This document shows positions 15,863 to 24,999 of a stretch of DNA of 64,000 nucleotides, piece by piece; positions within the stretch are counted from its first letter, which is position 1; the number at the start of each line of letters is the position of its first letter. The notes under the pieces were generated by a model that made no database searches, was not told the DNA's origin, and saw only the letters and a program-made list of their open reading frames with translations. The position numbers and the translations under genes are program-made. Source of the DNA: Paenibacillus sp. CAA11 (GTDB lineage: Bacteria > Bacillota > Bacilli > Paenibacillales > Paenibacillaceae); contig NZ_CP028922.1 in NCBI RefSeq assembly GCF_003060825.1, forward strand, positions 726,001 to 790,000, written 5' to 3'.

Positions 15863-16678
15863 TTAGGATAGATGCTGCTCTATAAATTGAAAGCTGGCGG
15901 CAAGAGCGGCTTCCAGCTGTGGCGTTGTGCCAGTGAAGGGATGTACAGTATTAAAAGTATGGCTGCCTTCTTCGATCTGGACCCAGGCAATGTCCGGGCG
16001 GGCTTTTGTAATATGAGCAGAACCCTCCCGCAATCGGCTGCTGTCGGCAGTACCCTGAATCAGAATGGCCGGGAAGGTGGATTTGCTAAGGCGGCTAACT
16101 ATGTCGTAGCGCTCCCGCTGCTGCTCGAGGTCTTCCAGAATAACCACATCCAGCGGCATTTGCTGTCCTGTCCGTCCGTTAAGTACATAACTTCGTCCTT
16201 GCTCCCGCATCTGTTGTTTCTGTTCAGGGGTGAACAGGTCGAGGTTGGCTACTCCGTTCCAGGATAGAACGCCAGCAATGTGATCCGGATGATCCAGGGC
16301 GTACACCAGACAGGTGCCGGCCCCGCGGCTGTGGCCGATTAGGAATAATGGCAGCTTGTGCAGATTCGGGTCCTGATGGATGTATTTTATAAGTGCGGAC
16401 AGATCCTTCTGTTCTTGGTCATAGGTGTTTCTGGCGAACTTGTCCAGTTCGGTGAACTGCATGGGGTCTTCGCCTATGCCGTTGTGGGAGAAATTAAAGG
16501 TAATGACTTCATGATGAACGCTTAGAGCTCCTGCAGCATAAGGGAACATTCCCCAGTCTTTGAAGCCTTTGTATCCGTGGGCGATTATAATGAGGCTCTT
16601 CGGTGGATGAACAGCGGAAAACCGGGTGCATTGAAGCTTGTTGCCATCTTCCATCGGAATAAGGAAATCATGAGACAA
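15863..16678 (-). CDS. Alpha/beta hydrolase (dienelactone hydrolase-like)
   Basis: 271 residues with the alpha/beta hydrolase fold. The oxyanion HGYKGFKDW loop lies at residues 34-42, the nucleophile Ser117 is in IGHSRGAG, an acid is likely in QGTADSSRL and the catalytic His in EGSHTF. No signal peptide, so it is cytoplasmic. Substrate unknown; serine aminopeptidase-like and carboxylesterase-like annotations are both possible. It is divergent from acpS. Confidence 0.87.
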   Translation of the reverse strand: MSHDFLIPMEDGNKLQCTRFSAVHPPKSLIIIAHGYKGFKDWGMFPYAAGALSVHHEVITFNFSHNGIGEDPMQFTELDKFARNTYDQEQKDLSALIKYIHQDPNLHKLPLFLIGHSRGAGTCLVYALDHPDHIAGVLSWNGVANLDLFTPEQKQQMREQGRSYVLNGRTGQQMPLDVVILEDLEQQRERYDIVSRLSKSTFPAILIQGTADSSRLREGSAHITKARPDIAWVQIEEGSHTFNTVHPFTGTTPQLEAALAASFQFIEQHLS

Positions 16679-16829
16679 ATGAGGTCACTCCTTCATCAGT
16701 TTATCGGATCAGGGCGGGCCTGAAATTATGGTTTATTATAGCATAAGGCTATTAGGGTCGCGTATTGCGTCCCTCCTTTGCTACAATGGATAATGCCTAA
16801 TCTAAGGTGAAGAGAAAGAAGGGTGAACG

Positions 16830-17228
16830 TTGATCTACGGAATCGGGCATGACCTGGTGGAAATAGAACGGATGGACAAGATCCTAAGCGGCAGCGCAGG
16901 AAAGCGCCTGCTGCAGCGGATCTTAACGCCGGCCGAGCAAGAGCTGGCGAGCTTGCGGGGACGAACCTCTGAATTCGCAGCCGGACGCTTCGCGGCCAAA
17001 GAGGCCATCTCGAAGGCGCTGGGCTGCGGTATTGGCGGGGTTCTTGGCTTTCAGGATATAGAGGTATTACCGGATGCCTTAGGCAAACCGGGAGTGACGA
17101 TTAGCGAAGAGGCTTGGGTTAGGTTAGGTCTAAGCAGACAAGCTGGATACAACGTACATTTGAGCATTACACATGAACGCAAGCTGGCCTCTGCTTATGC
17201 TGTGATAGAGCACGTCAGCGGCGTATAA
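16830..17228 (+). CDS. acpS: Holo-[acyl-carrier-protein] synthase
   Basis: 132 residues. Transfers 4'-phosphopantetheine from CoA to the serine of acyl carrier protein, needed for fatty acid synthesis. The Mg-binding Asp8 is in GIGHDLVEIERM and Glu58 in FAAKEAISKALG. LSITHERKLASAYAV is the usual C-terminal block. The start is TTG at 16830, after AGAAGGGTG with a 6-base gap. It is followed by mutY after 16 bases and likely shares its transcript. Confidence 0.95.
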   Translation: MIYGIGHDLVEIERMDKILSGSAGKRLLQRILTPAEQELASLRGRTSEFAAGRFAAKEAISKALGCGIGGVLGFQDIEVLPDALGKPGVTISEEAWVRLGLSRQAGYNVHLSITHERKLASAYAVIEHVSGV

Positions 17229-17244
17229 GATAAGGGAGAAGAGT

Positions 17245-18429
17245 ATGACGGAGATCGACATCAAGACATTTTTCAGCAGGGAACTGCTGTTATGGTATGA
17301 ACAAGCGAAGCGGGATCTGCCGTGGCGCAGACATCGCGATCCGTATTATATCTGGATATCGGAGATTATGCTTCAGCAGACGCGCGTCGATACGGTCATT
17401 CCTTACTTCAACCGCTTCATTCAGCGCTTCCCGACCATTCAGTCGCTGGCGGAGGCGCCGGAAGAAGATGTCCTGAAATGCTGGGAGGGGCTTGGCTATT
17501 ATTCGAGAGCACGCAACCTGCAGGCAGCAGCAAGACAGGTCGTTGAACGGCATGGCGGGGAGATGCCAAGAGATAAGGCCAGTGTATCTGCACTTAAGGG
17601 AGTAGGGCCTTACACTACTGGAGCCATTCTCAGCATTGCCTTTGGCCAGCCCGAGCCCGCCGTGGACGGTAATGTAATGCGGGTGCTGTCCCGTTACTTC
17701 TTGATCGAGGATGATATTATGAAATCAGGCACACGGGCCCGGATGGAGATTCTGGCCGCAGAGCTGATTCCAGCGGGCAGAGCTTCTGACTTTAATCAGG
17801 CGCTGATGGAGCTTGGCGCCCTTGTATGCACGCCTAAGTCTCCGCACTGCTTGACCTGCCCGGTCATGGAGCACTGCCAGGGGCGACTAGCGGGGATGGA
17901 GGAATCGCTTCCGGTGAAGACCAAGGCTAAGCCGCCGCGCCCCGAGAACCGCTTTGTAGCGCTTGTGGAAGGGGCCGGCCCGGAAGCGGGCAAGGTGCTG
18001 GTGCGCCGCCGCCCTGCGACCGGGCTGCTCGCGAGTATGTGGGAGCTGCCGCATCTGGCGGAGCTGGAGCCGGCGAAGCAGCCTAAGGCAGCACCTCACG
18101 GATCGCTGTCGGCTGATGAGGCAGCGATGAGCCGGCTCGCCAGGGAGCTGGCCGCCCAGGGCATCTTCGCCCGCCCGGCTGGAGCCTATATAGACGCGGA
18201 GCACACGTTCAGTCATATCCACTGGAACCTGCGCGTCTACAAATTCAGACAGGCCTCCGAGCTGGCTGGGATTGCCGCTGAGGCAAGTGCTACCTATGAG
18301 GCCGGGCTGGAGGAAGGCCCGAAGGAGCCGGGCGAATACCGTTGGATTACCCGGGAAGACATGGCCGACTTGGCCTTCCCAAATGTATTTCTGCGCATCC
18401 TGAACCGGTATTTCGAGGAGAGAGCATAG
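17245..18429 (+). CDS. mutY: A/G-specific adenine DNA glycosylase
   Basis: 394 residues. Removes adenine mispaired with 8-oxoguanine. Catalytic Glu40 lies in ISEIMLQQTRVDT, the helix-hairpin-helix is LKGVGPYTTGAI (about 117-128) and Asp141 is in AVDGNVMRV. The 4Fe-4S cysteines are Cys195, Cys202, Cys205 and Cys211. A C-terminal MutT-like domain (about 230-394) recognises 8-oxoG. The C-terminal domain has an Ala/Glu-rich stretch (about 275-300) that may be an insertion in a loop. It follows acpS directly. Confidence 0.96.
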   Translation: MTEIDIKTFFSRELLLWYEQAKRDLPWRRHRDPYYIWISEIMLQQTRVDTVIPYFNRFIQRFPTIQSLAEAPEEDVLKCWEGLGYYSRARNLQAAARQVVERHGGEMPRDKASVSALKGVGPYTTGAILSIAFGQPEPAVDGNVMRVLSRYFLIEDDIMKSGTRARMEILAAELIPAGRASDFNQALMELGALVCTPKSPHCLTCPVMEHCQGRLAGMEESLPVKTKAKPPRPENRFVALVEGAGPEAGKVLVRRRPATGLLASMWELPHLAELEPAKQPKAAPHGSLSADEAAMSRLARELAAQGIFARPAGAYIDAEHTFSHIHWNLRVYKFRQASELAGIAAEASATYEAGLEEGPKEPGEYRWITREDMADLAFPNVFLRILNRYFEERA

Positions 18430-18554
18430 AGAGTAAGGGAATAGAGCTTCCTATTTGGAGCTTAGATGAGCTTGGATCATTCGGCTCCAAAAGTTCAATG
18501 GGTGAACATGGGCAGCAGTAGCATTATGGGCTGCAAGGCTGCCGAGGAACAAGG

Positions 18555-18608
18555 AAAAAGAGGGTGTCCCAAAAGTCATCATAGATGACAAAGGGACGAC
18601 CCTCTTTT
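18555..18608. terminator. Bidirectional terminator between mutY and sodA
   Basis: AAAGAGGGTGTCCC and GGGACGACCCTCTTT form a long stem with an inner GTCATC/GATGAC hairpin. A-rich and T-rich flanks allow use from both sides. Confidence 0.85.
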
Positions 18609-18626
18609 CTTTGTGAATTAAAGTTA

Positions 18627-19238
18627 TTACTTCGCCGCCGCATAGCGCTTGCTGACTTCATCCCAGTTAACCACATTCCAGAAAGCTGAGATATAATCCG
18701 GGCGTTTGTTCTGGTATTTCAAGTAGTAGGCATGCTCCCACACATCGAGCCCCAGAATAGGAGTCAGTCCTTCCATCAGCGGGCTATCCTGATTCGGGGT
18801 GCTGGTGACTGCCAGCTTGCCGTCTTTGCCGACGACGAGCCAAGCCCAGCCGCTGCCAAATCGGGTTGTCGCTGCTTTTGTAAAATCTTCTTTGAATTTG
18901 TCGAATCCTCCGAGCTCATTGTCAATCGCTGAAGCCAGATCTCCGCTTGGCTTTCCGCCGTCGCCTGGCCCAATAACTGTCCAGAATAAGGTGTGGTTCG
19001 CATGGCCTCCGCCGTTGTTGCGTACCGCGGTACGGATCGATTCCGGTACGGCATTCAGATCCGAGATTAGTTCCTCCACACTTTTCCCTTGCAGCTCGGG
19101 TGCGTTCTCAAGTGCGTTATTTAAGTTCGTTACATAAGTATTATGGTGGCGGTCATGGTGAATGTTCATGGTCTGTTCGTCGATATGCGGCTCTAGAGCG
19201 TTTGCCGGATAAGGCAGTGCAGGCAATTCATACGCCAT
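18627..19238 (-). CDS. sodA: Superoxide dismutase (Mn type)
   Basis: 203 residues. Dismutates superoxide in the cytoplasm. Metal ligands are visible in [12 protein letters not shown] (His), HANHTLFW (His), and [11 protein letters not shown] (Asp and His). NQDSP and [15 protein letters not shown] favour manganese over iron. ATG at 19238 is chosen because GGAGGG lies 8 bases upstream; an upstream in-frame extension has no site. A second SOD-domain protein is encoded at 25055, fused to another domain. Confidence 0.96.
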   Translation of the reverse strand: MAYELPALPYPANALEPHIDEQTMNIHHDRHHNTYVTNLNNALENAPELQGKSVEELISDLNAVPESIRTAVRNNGGGHANHTLFWTVIGPGDGGKPSGDLASAIDNELGGFDKFKEDFTKAATTRFGSGWAWLVVGKDGKLAVTSTPNQDSPLMEGLTPILGLDVWEHAYYLKYQNKRPDYISAFWNVVNWDEVSKRYAAAK

Positions 19239-19524
19239 TTTAGAAATCCCTCCTAGGTTCTTTGGAAAGTTATAAAGCACCACACAAGCAAAGAACGGCG
19301 CAGCTCACCTGTAGAGGGCGGCTCATCCGTTCTGGGCCTGGGATCTTTACTATATATTACCCGAATATGCGAAAGGAAAATCACGGATTTCCTCTTTGTT
19401 CCTATTTTTACTTTAATTTAATGGTGATGCTTGAGTTTACACAAAATCAATAATTGTTGCAGGGAAAAGAATCACACGATATATCCAGTTTTATGCACAA
19501 GTGCTTAAATTGACAAAAACAAGA
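19239..19524. other. Spacer upstream of sodA, nothing clear
   Basis: AT-rich divergent spacer holding the sodA promoter on the minus strand. No hairpin or operator was recognised up to 19509. A TTGACA at 19510-19515 begins the control region described next. Confidence 0.3.
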
Positions 19525-19554
19525 ATGAAAGCGCTTAATAAAAAGCGCTTTCAT
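19510..19554 (+). promoter_or_regulatory. Paired cre-like palindrome over a putative promoter
   Basis: ATGAAAGCGCTT (19525-19536) and AAGCGCTTTCAT (19543-19554) are perfect inverted copies separated by 6 bases. Each half, TGAAAGCGCTT, matches the CcpA operator (cre) core well. TTGACA at 19510-19515 with CTTAAT at 19534-19539 (18-base gap) is a possible promoter whose -10 lies inside the palindrome. The next gene is the GNAT acetyltransferase 155 bases downstream. The palindrome could also form an RNA hairpin. Confidence 0.55.
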
Positions 19555-19709
19555 AAGAAAATGCGTGAAATCGGGAGATAAATATGTTTTAATTATCGAT
19601 GAAGCAGTTTTTTATCGGTTTTTGTCGGGATTTCCGTATTTGATGAATGTAAATTCTGTCCTGGGATTTACATTTCTCTATCAAGCAGAAGAAGAGGGAG
19701 ATAAGAAGC

Positions 19710-20147
19710 ATGCGGGTTCGTTCCTTTCAGTTGAGCGATGTCAATCAAGTGACTGAGCTTTTGCAGATGGCGTTATCGGAAGAATGCTACGAAGATACAA
19801 AGCGTGCATTCGCTAGACAGCTGTCTTATGATTCTGAACTGATTATGGTTACGGAAGTTGAAGGCGAGATTGTCGGCGCACTCATCGGCACCATTGATCA
19901 AAATTTCGGGTGTATTTACCGGGTTGCCGTTCATCCTGACTATCGCCGCAGAGGAGTTGGCAAAGCGCTTGTTACAGCTATGGAACAGCGTTTCCAGCAG
20001 CGCAAGGTCAGCCACATTATGGTTGCGGGAGACGAGCATAACCAAGCTGCTATGCCGCTGTATGAGGCGATGGGCTACGCCAATCGGATCCTAGAAGCTT
20101 TTCAGAAACTGAGCATTGCTGCTGTATCATCTTTATCCAGATCTTAA
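19710..20147 (+). CDS. GNAT family N-acetyltransferase
   Basis: 145 residues. The acetyl-CoA binding motif A is VAVHPDYRRRGVGKALV (about 71-87), and the C-terminal ALYEAMGY-type motif B appears as MPLYEAMGYANRI. ATG follows AGGGAGATAAG. The substrate cannot be inferred; the family acetylates amines on proteins, antibiotics or metabolites. The cre-like palindrome upstream hints at carbon catabolite control. Confidence 0.88.
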   Translation: MRVRSFQLSDVNQVTELLQMALSEECYEDTKRAFARQLSYDSELIMVTEVEGEIVGALIGTIDQNFGCIYRVAVHPDYRRRGVGKALVTAMEQRFQQRKVSHIMVAGDEHNQAAMPLYEAMGYANRILEAFQKLSIAAVSSLSRS

Positions 20148-20373
20148 GTCTTAAGTTGAGCAGCTATAATCTTCTATTATGAAGCATATCTCCATCCGTT
20201 GCGTTTACGGTGGTCGGTATGCTTTTCTATTTATGTAGGGCTCAGGGAAGAATAATAATGTATAGGAACGGGCTTTCTACTGCCTGTTAAATATAAAGTG
20301 TGGGAAGGCTATAAATAATGAGGTGAATAATGAAGTGACGCTGTCTAATTCTGCCCATACAGGTGAAGCGGCC

Positions 20374-22086
20374 ATGTGGGAGAGGCTCAAACAAGAAATC
20401 AAAGAAGCTGCATCTGATTTAGGTATCGATGATATCGGATTTGCCACGGCAGATCCGTTTCTATCTTTGAAGGCGGCGCTAGAATTCAGCCGCAGCATGG
20501 GCTATGAGTCTGGATTTGAAGAGCCTGATATCGACAAGCGGGTCTATCCTGAATTAAGTCTGAATGGAGCGGCATCGATTATTTCAATTGCTGTTGCCTA
20601 TCCTTCCAAGATGAAGAATCCGCCGAAATCCGAGCCTGGAAAGAACAGGGGAATTCTGGCCAGATCCGCCTGGGGCAAGGACTACCATCATGTGCTTCGC
20701 GAAGCTCTGGGAAAGCTTGAGGCGTTGATTCTCTCCAAGGTACCAGAAGCGCGGGTTGAAAGCATGGTGGATACAGGCGTGCTGAACGACCGTGCCGTGG
20801 CCCGTCGGGCGGGAATAGGCTTTGGCGGGAAGAATGGTCTGATTATTTCCCCGAAATGGGGCTCCTGGATTTATCTCGGGGAGATGATTACGAACATTCC
20901 GTTTCCGCCCGACAGTCCGGTTACCGAGGATTGCGGCGAATGCACGAAGTGTCTTGATGCGTGTCCTACCGGAGCCTTGGTTGGAGACGGGGTGCTGAAC
21001 GCACAGCGCTGCGTATCCTTCCTAACCCAGACCAAGGGTCTGCTGGAGGATGAGTTCATGCTGAAGATCGGTAACCGTTTGTACGGATGTGATACTTGCC
21101 AAATTGTCTGTCCTAAGAACAGGGGCAAGCATTGGGAGCATCGTCCTGAGCTTCAGCCCGATCCGGAGGTGGCGAAGCCTCTGCTGCTGCCGCTGCTTGA
21201 TCTGTCGAACCGGGAATTCAAGGAACGGTTCGGTCACAGTGCTGCGGCGTGGCGCGGCAAGAAGCCGATCCAGCGAAATGCAGTAATTGCGCTGGGGAAC
21301 TTCAAAGATGCCTCCGCTGTGCCGAAATTAATAGATATATTAAATAATGATCCGCGTCCCGAGCTTAGAGGGACTGCGGCATGGGCACTAGGCCGAATCG
21401 GGGGGAATGAAGCAATGCACGCCATTGAAATGGCATTACAGACAGAGAAGGACGATTCGGTAATCTCTTATCAGCAGAAGGCGCTGAGCAAGCTGAGAAC
21501 AGAGCTCTCAGCTGAGCAGAAGCCAGAGCGGCAGCCTGGGGACGAACCGGGGAATCATCGAGAGCAGAAGCAACCTCGGGTTCACTACAATGAGGTTCAG
21601 TCACCGATTGGAACGCTGACCTTATACCGTACGGAGAAGGGGCTGTGCCTCATCGAATTTGGCAGCTTTGCCGATACAGAGCAGCTGAGCCGGGCATGGC
21701 TGGACAAGAGGGTTCCCGGAGCAGAACTTATCCGCTCTAAGGAAGCTCTCCAGCCAGCTGCAGAGCAGCTGGCCGAATATTTTACCGGCAGACGCAAGGC
21801 TTTTGAGTTGGAGCTCGATCTCTACGGAACGCCATTCCAACTGAAGGTATGGAAGGAGCTTTGCAGCATTCCTTATGGAGAGACAGCCTCGTATAAGGAC
21901 ATTGCAGAGCGAATTGGCCAGCCGTCTGCCGTCCGTGCTGTGGGCGGGGCCAACAACAAGAATCCAATTTCAATTATTATCCCGTGCCATCGGGTCATCG
22001 GAGTTAGCGGCAAGCTTGTAGGCTACGGAGGCGGACTATCTATTAAGGAGCAGCTCCTTGCCTTGGAGCAGGGGAGCCCTGAATGA
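20374..22086 (+). CDS. Fusion: epoxyqueuosine reductase QueG + O6-methylguanine-DNA methyltransferase (Ogt)
   Basis: About 570 residues in one uninterrupted frame. Residues 1-290 are QueG: Asp133 in MVDTGVLNDRAVARRAGIG is the likely catalytic acid, and eight cysteines (187, 190, 193, 197, 213, 239, 242, 246) make two 4Fe-4S sites beside the cobalamin. HEAT-like repeats follow (about 300-370), then a Gln/Glu/Pro-rich linker (about 375-407). Residues 408-570 are an Ogt-type alkyltransferase with acceptor Cys538 in IIPCHRVIG. QueG makes tRNA queuosine; Ogt repairs alkylated DNA. ATG 20374 has AGGTGA 7 bases upstream and fits family length; GTG 20335 is an alternative. The next gene overlaps by 4 bases. 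Confidence 0.93.
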   Translation: MWERLKQEIKEAASDLGIDDIGFATADPFLSLKAALEFSRSMGYESGFEEPDIDKRVYPELSLNGAASIISIAVAYPSKMKNPPKSEPGKNRGILARSAWGKDYHHVLREALGKLEALILSKVPEARVESMVDTGVLNDRAVARRAGIGFGGKNGLIISPKWGSWIYLGEMITNIPFPPDSPVTEDCGECTKCLDACPTGALVGDGVLNAQRCVSFLTQTKGLLEDEFMLKIGNRLYGCDTCQIVCPKNRGKHWEHRPELQPDPEVAKPLLLPLLDLSNREFKERFGHSAAAWRGKKPIQRNAVIALGNFKDASAVPKLIDILNNDPRPELRGTAAWALGRIGGNEAMHAIEMALQTEKDDSVISYQQKALSKLRTELSAEQKPERQPGDEPGNHREQKQPRVHYNEVQSPIGTLTLYRTEKGLCLIEFGSFADTEQLSRAWLDKRVPGAELIRSKEALQPAAEQLAEYFTGRRKAFELELDLYGTPFQLKVWKELCSIPYGETASYKDIAERIGQPSAVRAVGGANNKNPISIIIPCHRVIGVSGKLVGYGGGLSIKEQLLALEQGSPE

Positions 22087-23117
22087 AATATGTCGTCATG
22101 GAGGATGTTGAACCCGGACAGAAGCTGGGCAAGACAGTCTATTCTGCCAATGGAACCGTATTGCTGTCCGCAGGTGTTCAATTAACGGTATATATGATTA
22201 ACACGCTGAATCGAATTGGCGTGACGAATTTGTATATCGAGGATGAGCTTTTTGCAGATGTGGAAATACCGGAGCTGCTTAGCGAACAAACCAAGCGGGC
22301 GGTGTACCGGGAAATGAATCAAGCGATGCAGGCCGTGCGATCAGGCAAGGAGTGGAGTACCCGCAAAGTATCCGGCAGTGTGGATGATCTGCTGAAGGAC
22401 GTGCTGAACCAGAAGGACGTGATGCTTCAGCTGACCGAGATTCGAACCGAAGACAATGCGGAGTATGTTCATGCCATTAACGTGTGCTTGATCTCGGTGA
22501 TGATCGGCGCGAATATGGGTCTGAATCAAGGGCAGCTCAAGGATCTTGCCATAGGCGCCCTGCTGCATGATATAGGGAAGAGCGGGATTCTTCACGGACA
22601 AACCGATGAGCAGGGGAAGGGCCATCATACCTGGCGCGGCTTTGAGACGCTTAAGAACAAGCGGGAATGGAACCTTCTAATCGCCCATACGGCTCTTCAG
22701 CATCATGAGAAGCTGAATGGAACCGGTCATCCGCGCGGCCTGTCGGGACAGGATATTCATCTCTATCCCCGAATTGTCGCCATTGCCAACATGTATGATA
22801 ATCTTCTTGGCGGAGGCTCTGGGGGAGTGGACGTCGCTCTTCAACCTCATGAAGCCTGTGAACGGCTTATGGCGGCTTCAGAACAGGAGCTTGACCATCA
22901 GGCACTGATTGAATTTACAAGAATCATCTCCATTTATCCTAATGGAACGCCCGTAAGACTCTCCAACAAAGAGACCGGGGTTGTCATCAGTCAGCATCGG
23001 GGTCTTCCAAGCCGTCCGGTCATTCGGGTGGTCAGAGGCTATGAGGGAGATCTGGAGATTAAAGAAGTGGATTTGTCCTCGGAAACGACACTGTTTATTG
23101 AAGCGGTTCTGGCTTGA
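22083..23117 (+). CDS. HD-GYP-like phosphohydrolase with variant GYP motif
   Basis: 344 residues. The N-terminal part is a small beta-rich domain often seen in front of HD-GYP modules. The HD domain has ALLHDIGKSG and ALQHHEKLNGTGHPRGL. True cyclic di-GMP phosphodiesterases read DGTGYP; here it is NGTGHP, so Tyr is replaced by His and the preceding Asp by Asn. ATG overlaps the QueG-Ogt stop as ATGA, so translation is coupled. It may still bind or hydrolyse a nucleotide second messenger, but the variant motif makes this uncertain. No signal peptide or membrane segment. Confidence 0.85.
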   Translation: MKYVVMEDVEPGQKLGKTVYSANGTVLLSAGVQLTVYMINTLNRIGVTNLYIEDELFADVEIPELLSEQTKRAVYREMNQAMQAVRSGKEWSTRKVSGSVDDLLKDVLNQKDVMLQLTEIRTEDNAEYVHAINVCLISVMIGANMGLNQGQLKDLAIGALLHDIGKSGILHGQTDEQGKGHHTWRGFETLKNKREWNLLIAHTALQHHEKLNGTGHPRGLSGQDIHLYPRIVAIANMYDNLLGGGSGGVDVALQPHEACERLMAASEQELDHQALIEFTRIISIYPNGTPVRLSNKETGVVISQHRGLPSRPVIRVVRGYEGDLEIKEVDLSSETTLFIEAVLA

Positions 23118-23204
23118 ATATCATTTGCCTCGTCCTATGAGGAATGCTATTATAATTTAGTGCATTACACTAGGTACTAATTTGGATTACAGGGGTGGCT
23201 AACC

Positions 23205-23438
23205 ATGTGGGATGTTATTATTCCGATCATTACGTTGATCGTTGGTCTGATTGCCGGATTTGCAATCGGAGTTTTCTACCTGCGCAAGCAATTGACCAAG
23301 ATGCAGAGTGACCCGCAAATGCTTCAGAAGATGGCTAAGCAGATGGGCTATAATCTGAACGGCAAGCAAATGCAGCGCGCTCAGCAAATGATGAAGAATC
23401 AAAGTACTAAACCGGGAGCAAACCGGAGAAAAAAATAA
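23205..23438 (+). CDS. yneF: YneF family small membrane protein
   Basis: 77 residues. One N-terminal membrane helix (IIPIITLIVGLIAGFAIGVF, residues 5-24) is followed by a short basic cytoplasmic tail with LRKQLTKMQ and QMGYNLNGKQMQRAQQMM, the hallmark of the YneF/UPF0154 family. Function is not established. ATG follows GGGGTGG. It is separated by 40 bases from folE. Confidence 0.92.
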   Translation: MWDVIIPIITLIVGLIAGFAIGVFYLRKQLTKMQSDPQMLQKMAKQMGYNLNGKQMQRAQQMMKNQSTKPGANRRKK

Positions 23439-23478
23439 AAGCCAACAAACTTAGATGCAGGAAGGAGGGGCACAAAAG

Positions 23479-24072
23479 ATGGCAGGACTCAAAGATTATG
23501 TAAATTTACAGGTGGGCGATAACCGCGAGAAGATCGAGCACCATGTTCGTGAGATTCTGAAGCTGATCGGTGAGGATGTAGAACGCGAAGGGCTTCTAGA
23601 GACACCCGCACGAGTAACCCGGATGTACGAAGAGATATTCGGCGGCTATGCTGTGGACCCTCGTGAGGCGCTAGGCGTTACCTTTGAAGAGAATCATCAG
23701 GAGCTGGTAATTGTTAAGGACATTGTCTATTACAGCCAGTGTGAGCACCATATGGCGCCTTTCTTCGGGAAAGCGCATATTGGGTATATTCCTAGCGGAA
23801 GAATCGCCGGGCTTAGTAAGCTGGCTCGTCTGGTAGAGGCAGTAACCCGTCGTCTGCAGGTTCAAGAGCGTATCACTTCACAGATTGCGGACATTATGGA
23901 CGAGGTGCTTAAGCCAGAAGGCGTTATGGTCGTTGTGGAAGGGGAGCATCTGTGCATGTGCGCACGGGGCGTAAAGAAACCTGGAAGCAAGACGATGACC
24001 TCCGCTGTACGCGGCAGCTTCCGCACAGATGCGGCATCGAGAGCCGAATTCCTGTCTCTCATTAAAGGTTAA
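23479..24072 (+). CDS. folE: GTP cyclohydrolase I
   Basis: 197 residues. Converts GTP to 7,8-dihydroneopterin triphosphate, the entry to folate and, in many bacteria, to the queuosine precursor. Zinc ligands are Cys88 and His91 in QCEHHMAPF and Cys159 in [22 protein letters not shown] and [15 protein letters not shown] are conserved. ATG at 23479 follows GGAAGGAGGGG with an 8-base gap; an upstream ATG at 23455 lies before that site. Nearness to QueG is of interest because FolE feeds queuosine synthesis. Confidence 0.96.
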   Translation: MAGLKDYVNLQVGDNREKIEHHVREILKLIGEDVEREGLLETPARVTRMYEEIFGGYAVDPREALGVTFEENHQELVIVKDIVYYSQCEHHMAPFFGKAHIGYIPSGRIAGLSKLARLVEAVTRRLQVQERITSQIADIMDEVLKPEGVMVVVEGEHLCMCARGVKKPGSKTMTSAVRGSFRTDAASRAEFLSLIKG

Positions 24073-24087
24073 GATTCGAATTGACTT

Positions 24088-24115
24088 AGGCCTTGCCCCT
24101 TGGGGCGGGGCCTTT
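24088..24115 (+). terminator. Terminator after folE
   Basis: AGGCCTTGCCCC and GGGGCGGGGCCT pair across a two-base turn with one mismatch, followed by TTTT. Confidence 0.75.
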
Positions 24116-24141
24116 TATCTTATCGAAAGGAGTGCAGGGAG

Positions 24142-24966
24142 ATGAGCTTAGCTAAGTGGATGGAAGATTGGCAGCTGCCCGGTCTTGAGATCTGGGAGGC
24201 TCCTCTGTATGACGGCACAACTGATGCGGTGTACCCGTTCGCCTGGGAGGAATGGATGTGCAGACAGGTAGGGCAGGGCTATCCGCCGCTGCTTCATGTT
24301 TGGCGACATCCCCGGGCGTTTGTCGCTGGGCTTAGGGACCGCAGATTGCCTATGGCACAGCAGGCGCTTGACCGGCTGCGGAATGAGGGCTGGTCTGTGG
24401 CCGTCCGGCCGTCGGGCGGGGCAGCGGTTCCGCTGACCGCAGGCATCGTGAATCTTTCGATGATTCTGCCGAATCCCGGCAGATCGGTAAATATTCATGA
24501 CGATTTTAAAAGGCTGTCCGGCTTGATCGGGCGGGCGCTCCTGCCGTGGACAGAAGAGGCTCGCGCTGGGGAAATCAGCGGTGCCTTTTGTCCCGGAGAC
24601 TATGATTTAAGCGTGGCTGGCCAGAAGTTCTGCGGGATTGCCCAGCGCAGATTGGCTAAGGCTTATATTGTCAGCGCCTTCGTCATTGTAGAGGGAAGCG
24701 GAGATGACCTTGCCCGGCAGGTGCGGAGCTTCTATGAGGAGGCGGCGGGCGATCTGGATACAGGCTATCCTCAGGTGGAGCTGGGGACCATGGGCAGCCT
24801 GCAGGAGCTGGCTGGCGTTCGGAGCACAGCTGACTTTACGGATGCCCTGCTTGTAGCGGCAGCGGAATGCTTCGGCGGCCGGATACTGCAGGTACCGCCT
24901 CAAGTACCGGCTGACGTTATAGAAGAAATGACAGAGAAGATGAAGCAAAGATACGATGCTGATTAG
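24142..24966 (+). CDS. lipL: Octanoyl-[GcvH]:protein N-octanoyltransferase
   Basis: 274 residues of the lipoate ligase/transferase fold. The acyl-accepting Cys150 lies in GAFCPGDYDLS, at the same position as in B. subtilis LipL, and Lys162 follows in GQKFCGIAQRR. RPSGGAAV (about 89-96) is the conserved octanoyl/lipoyl-binding loop. LipL moves octanoate from GcvH to the E2 subunits of dehydrogenase complexes. ATG 24142 follows AAAGGAGTG. It is monocistronic between two terminators. Confidence 0.9.
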   Translation: MSLAKWMEDWQLPGLEIWEAPLYDGTTDAVYPFAWEEWMCRQVGQGYPPLLHVWRHPRAFVAGLRDRRLPMAQQALDRLRNEGWSVAVRPSGGAAVPLTAGIVNLSMILPNPGRSVNIHDDFKRLSGLIGRALLPWTEEARAGEISGAFCPGDYDLSVAGQKFCGIAQRRLAKAYIVSAFVIVEGSGDDLARQVRSFYEEAAGDLDTGYPQVELGTMGSLQELAGVRSTADFTDALLVAAAECFGGRILQVPPQVPADVIEEMTEKMKQRYDAD

Positions 24967-24999
24967 ACTTCAGGGTCATTATATTTGATATATAACGCA

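Noticed and set aside
19565..19756. 63-codon frame upstream of the GNAT gene
   Set aside because: It overlaps the GNAT start and has no recognisable domain; low-complexity content.
20323..20373. Earlier GTG starts of the QueG-Ogt gene
   Set aside because: GTG 20335 has an AGGTGA site too, but ATG 20374 also has AGGTGA at 7 bases and gives the usual QueG N-terminus.
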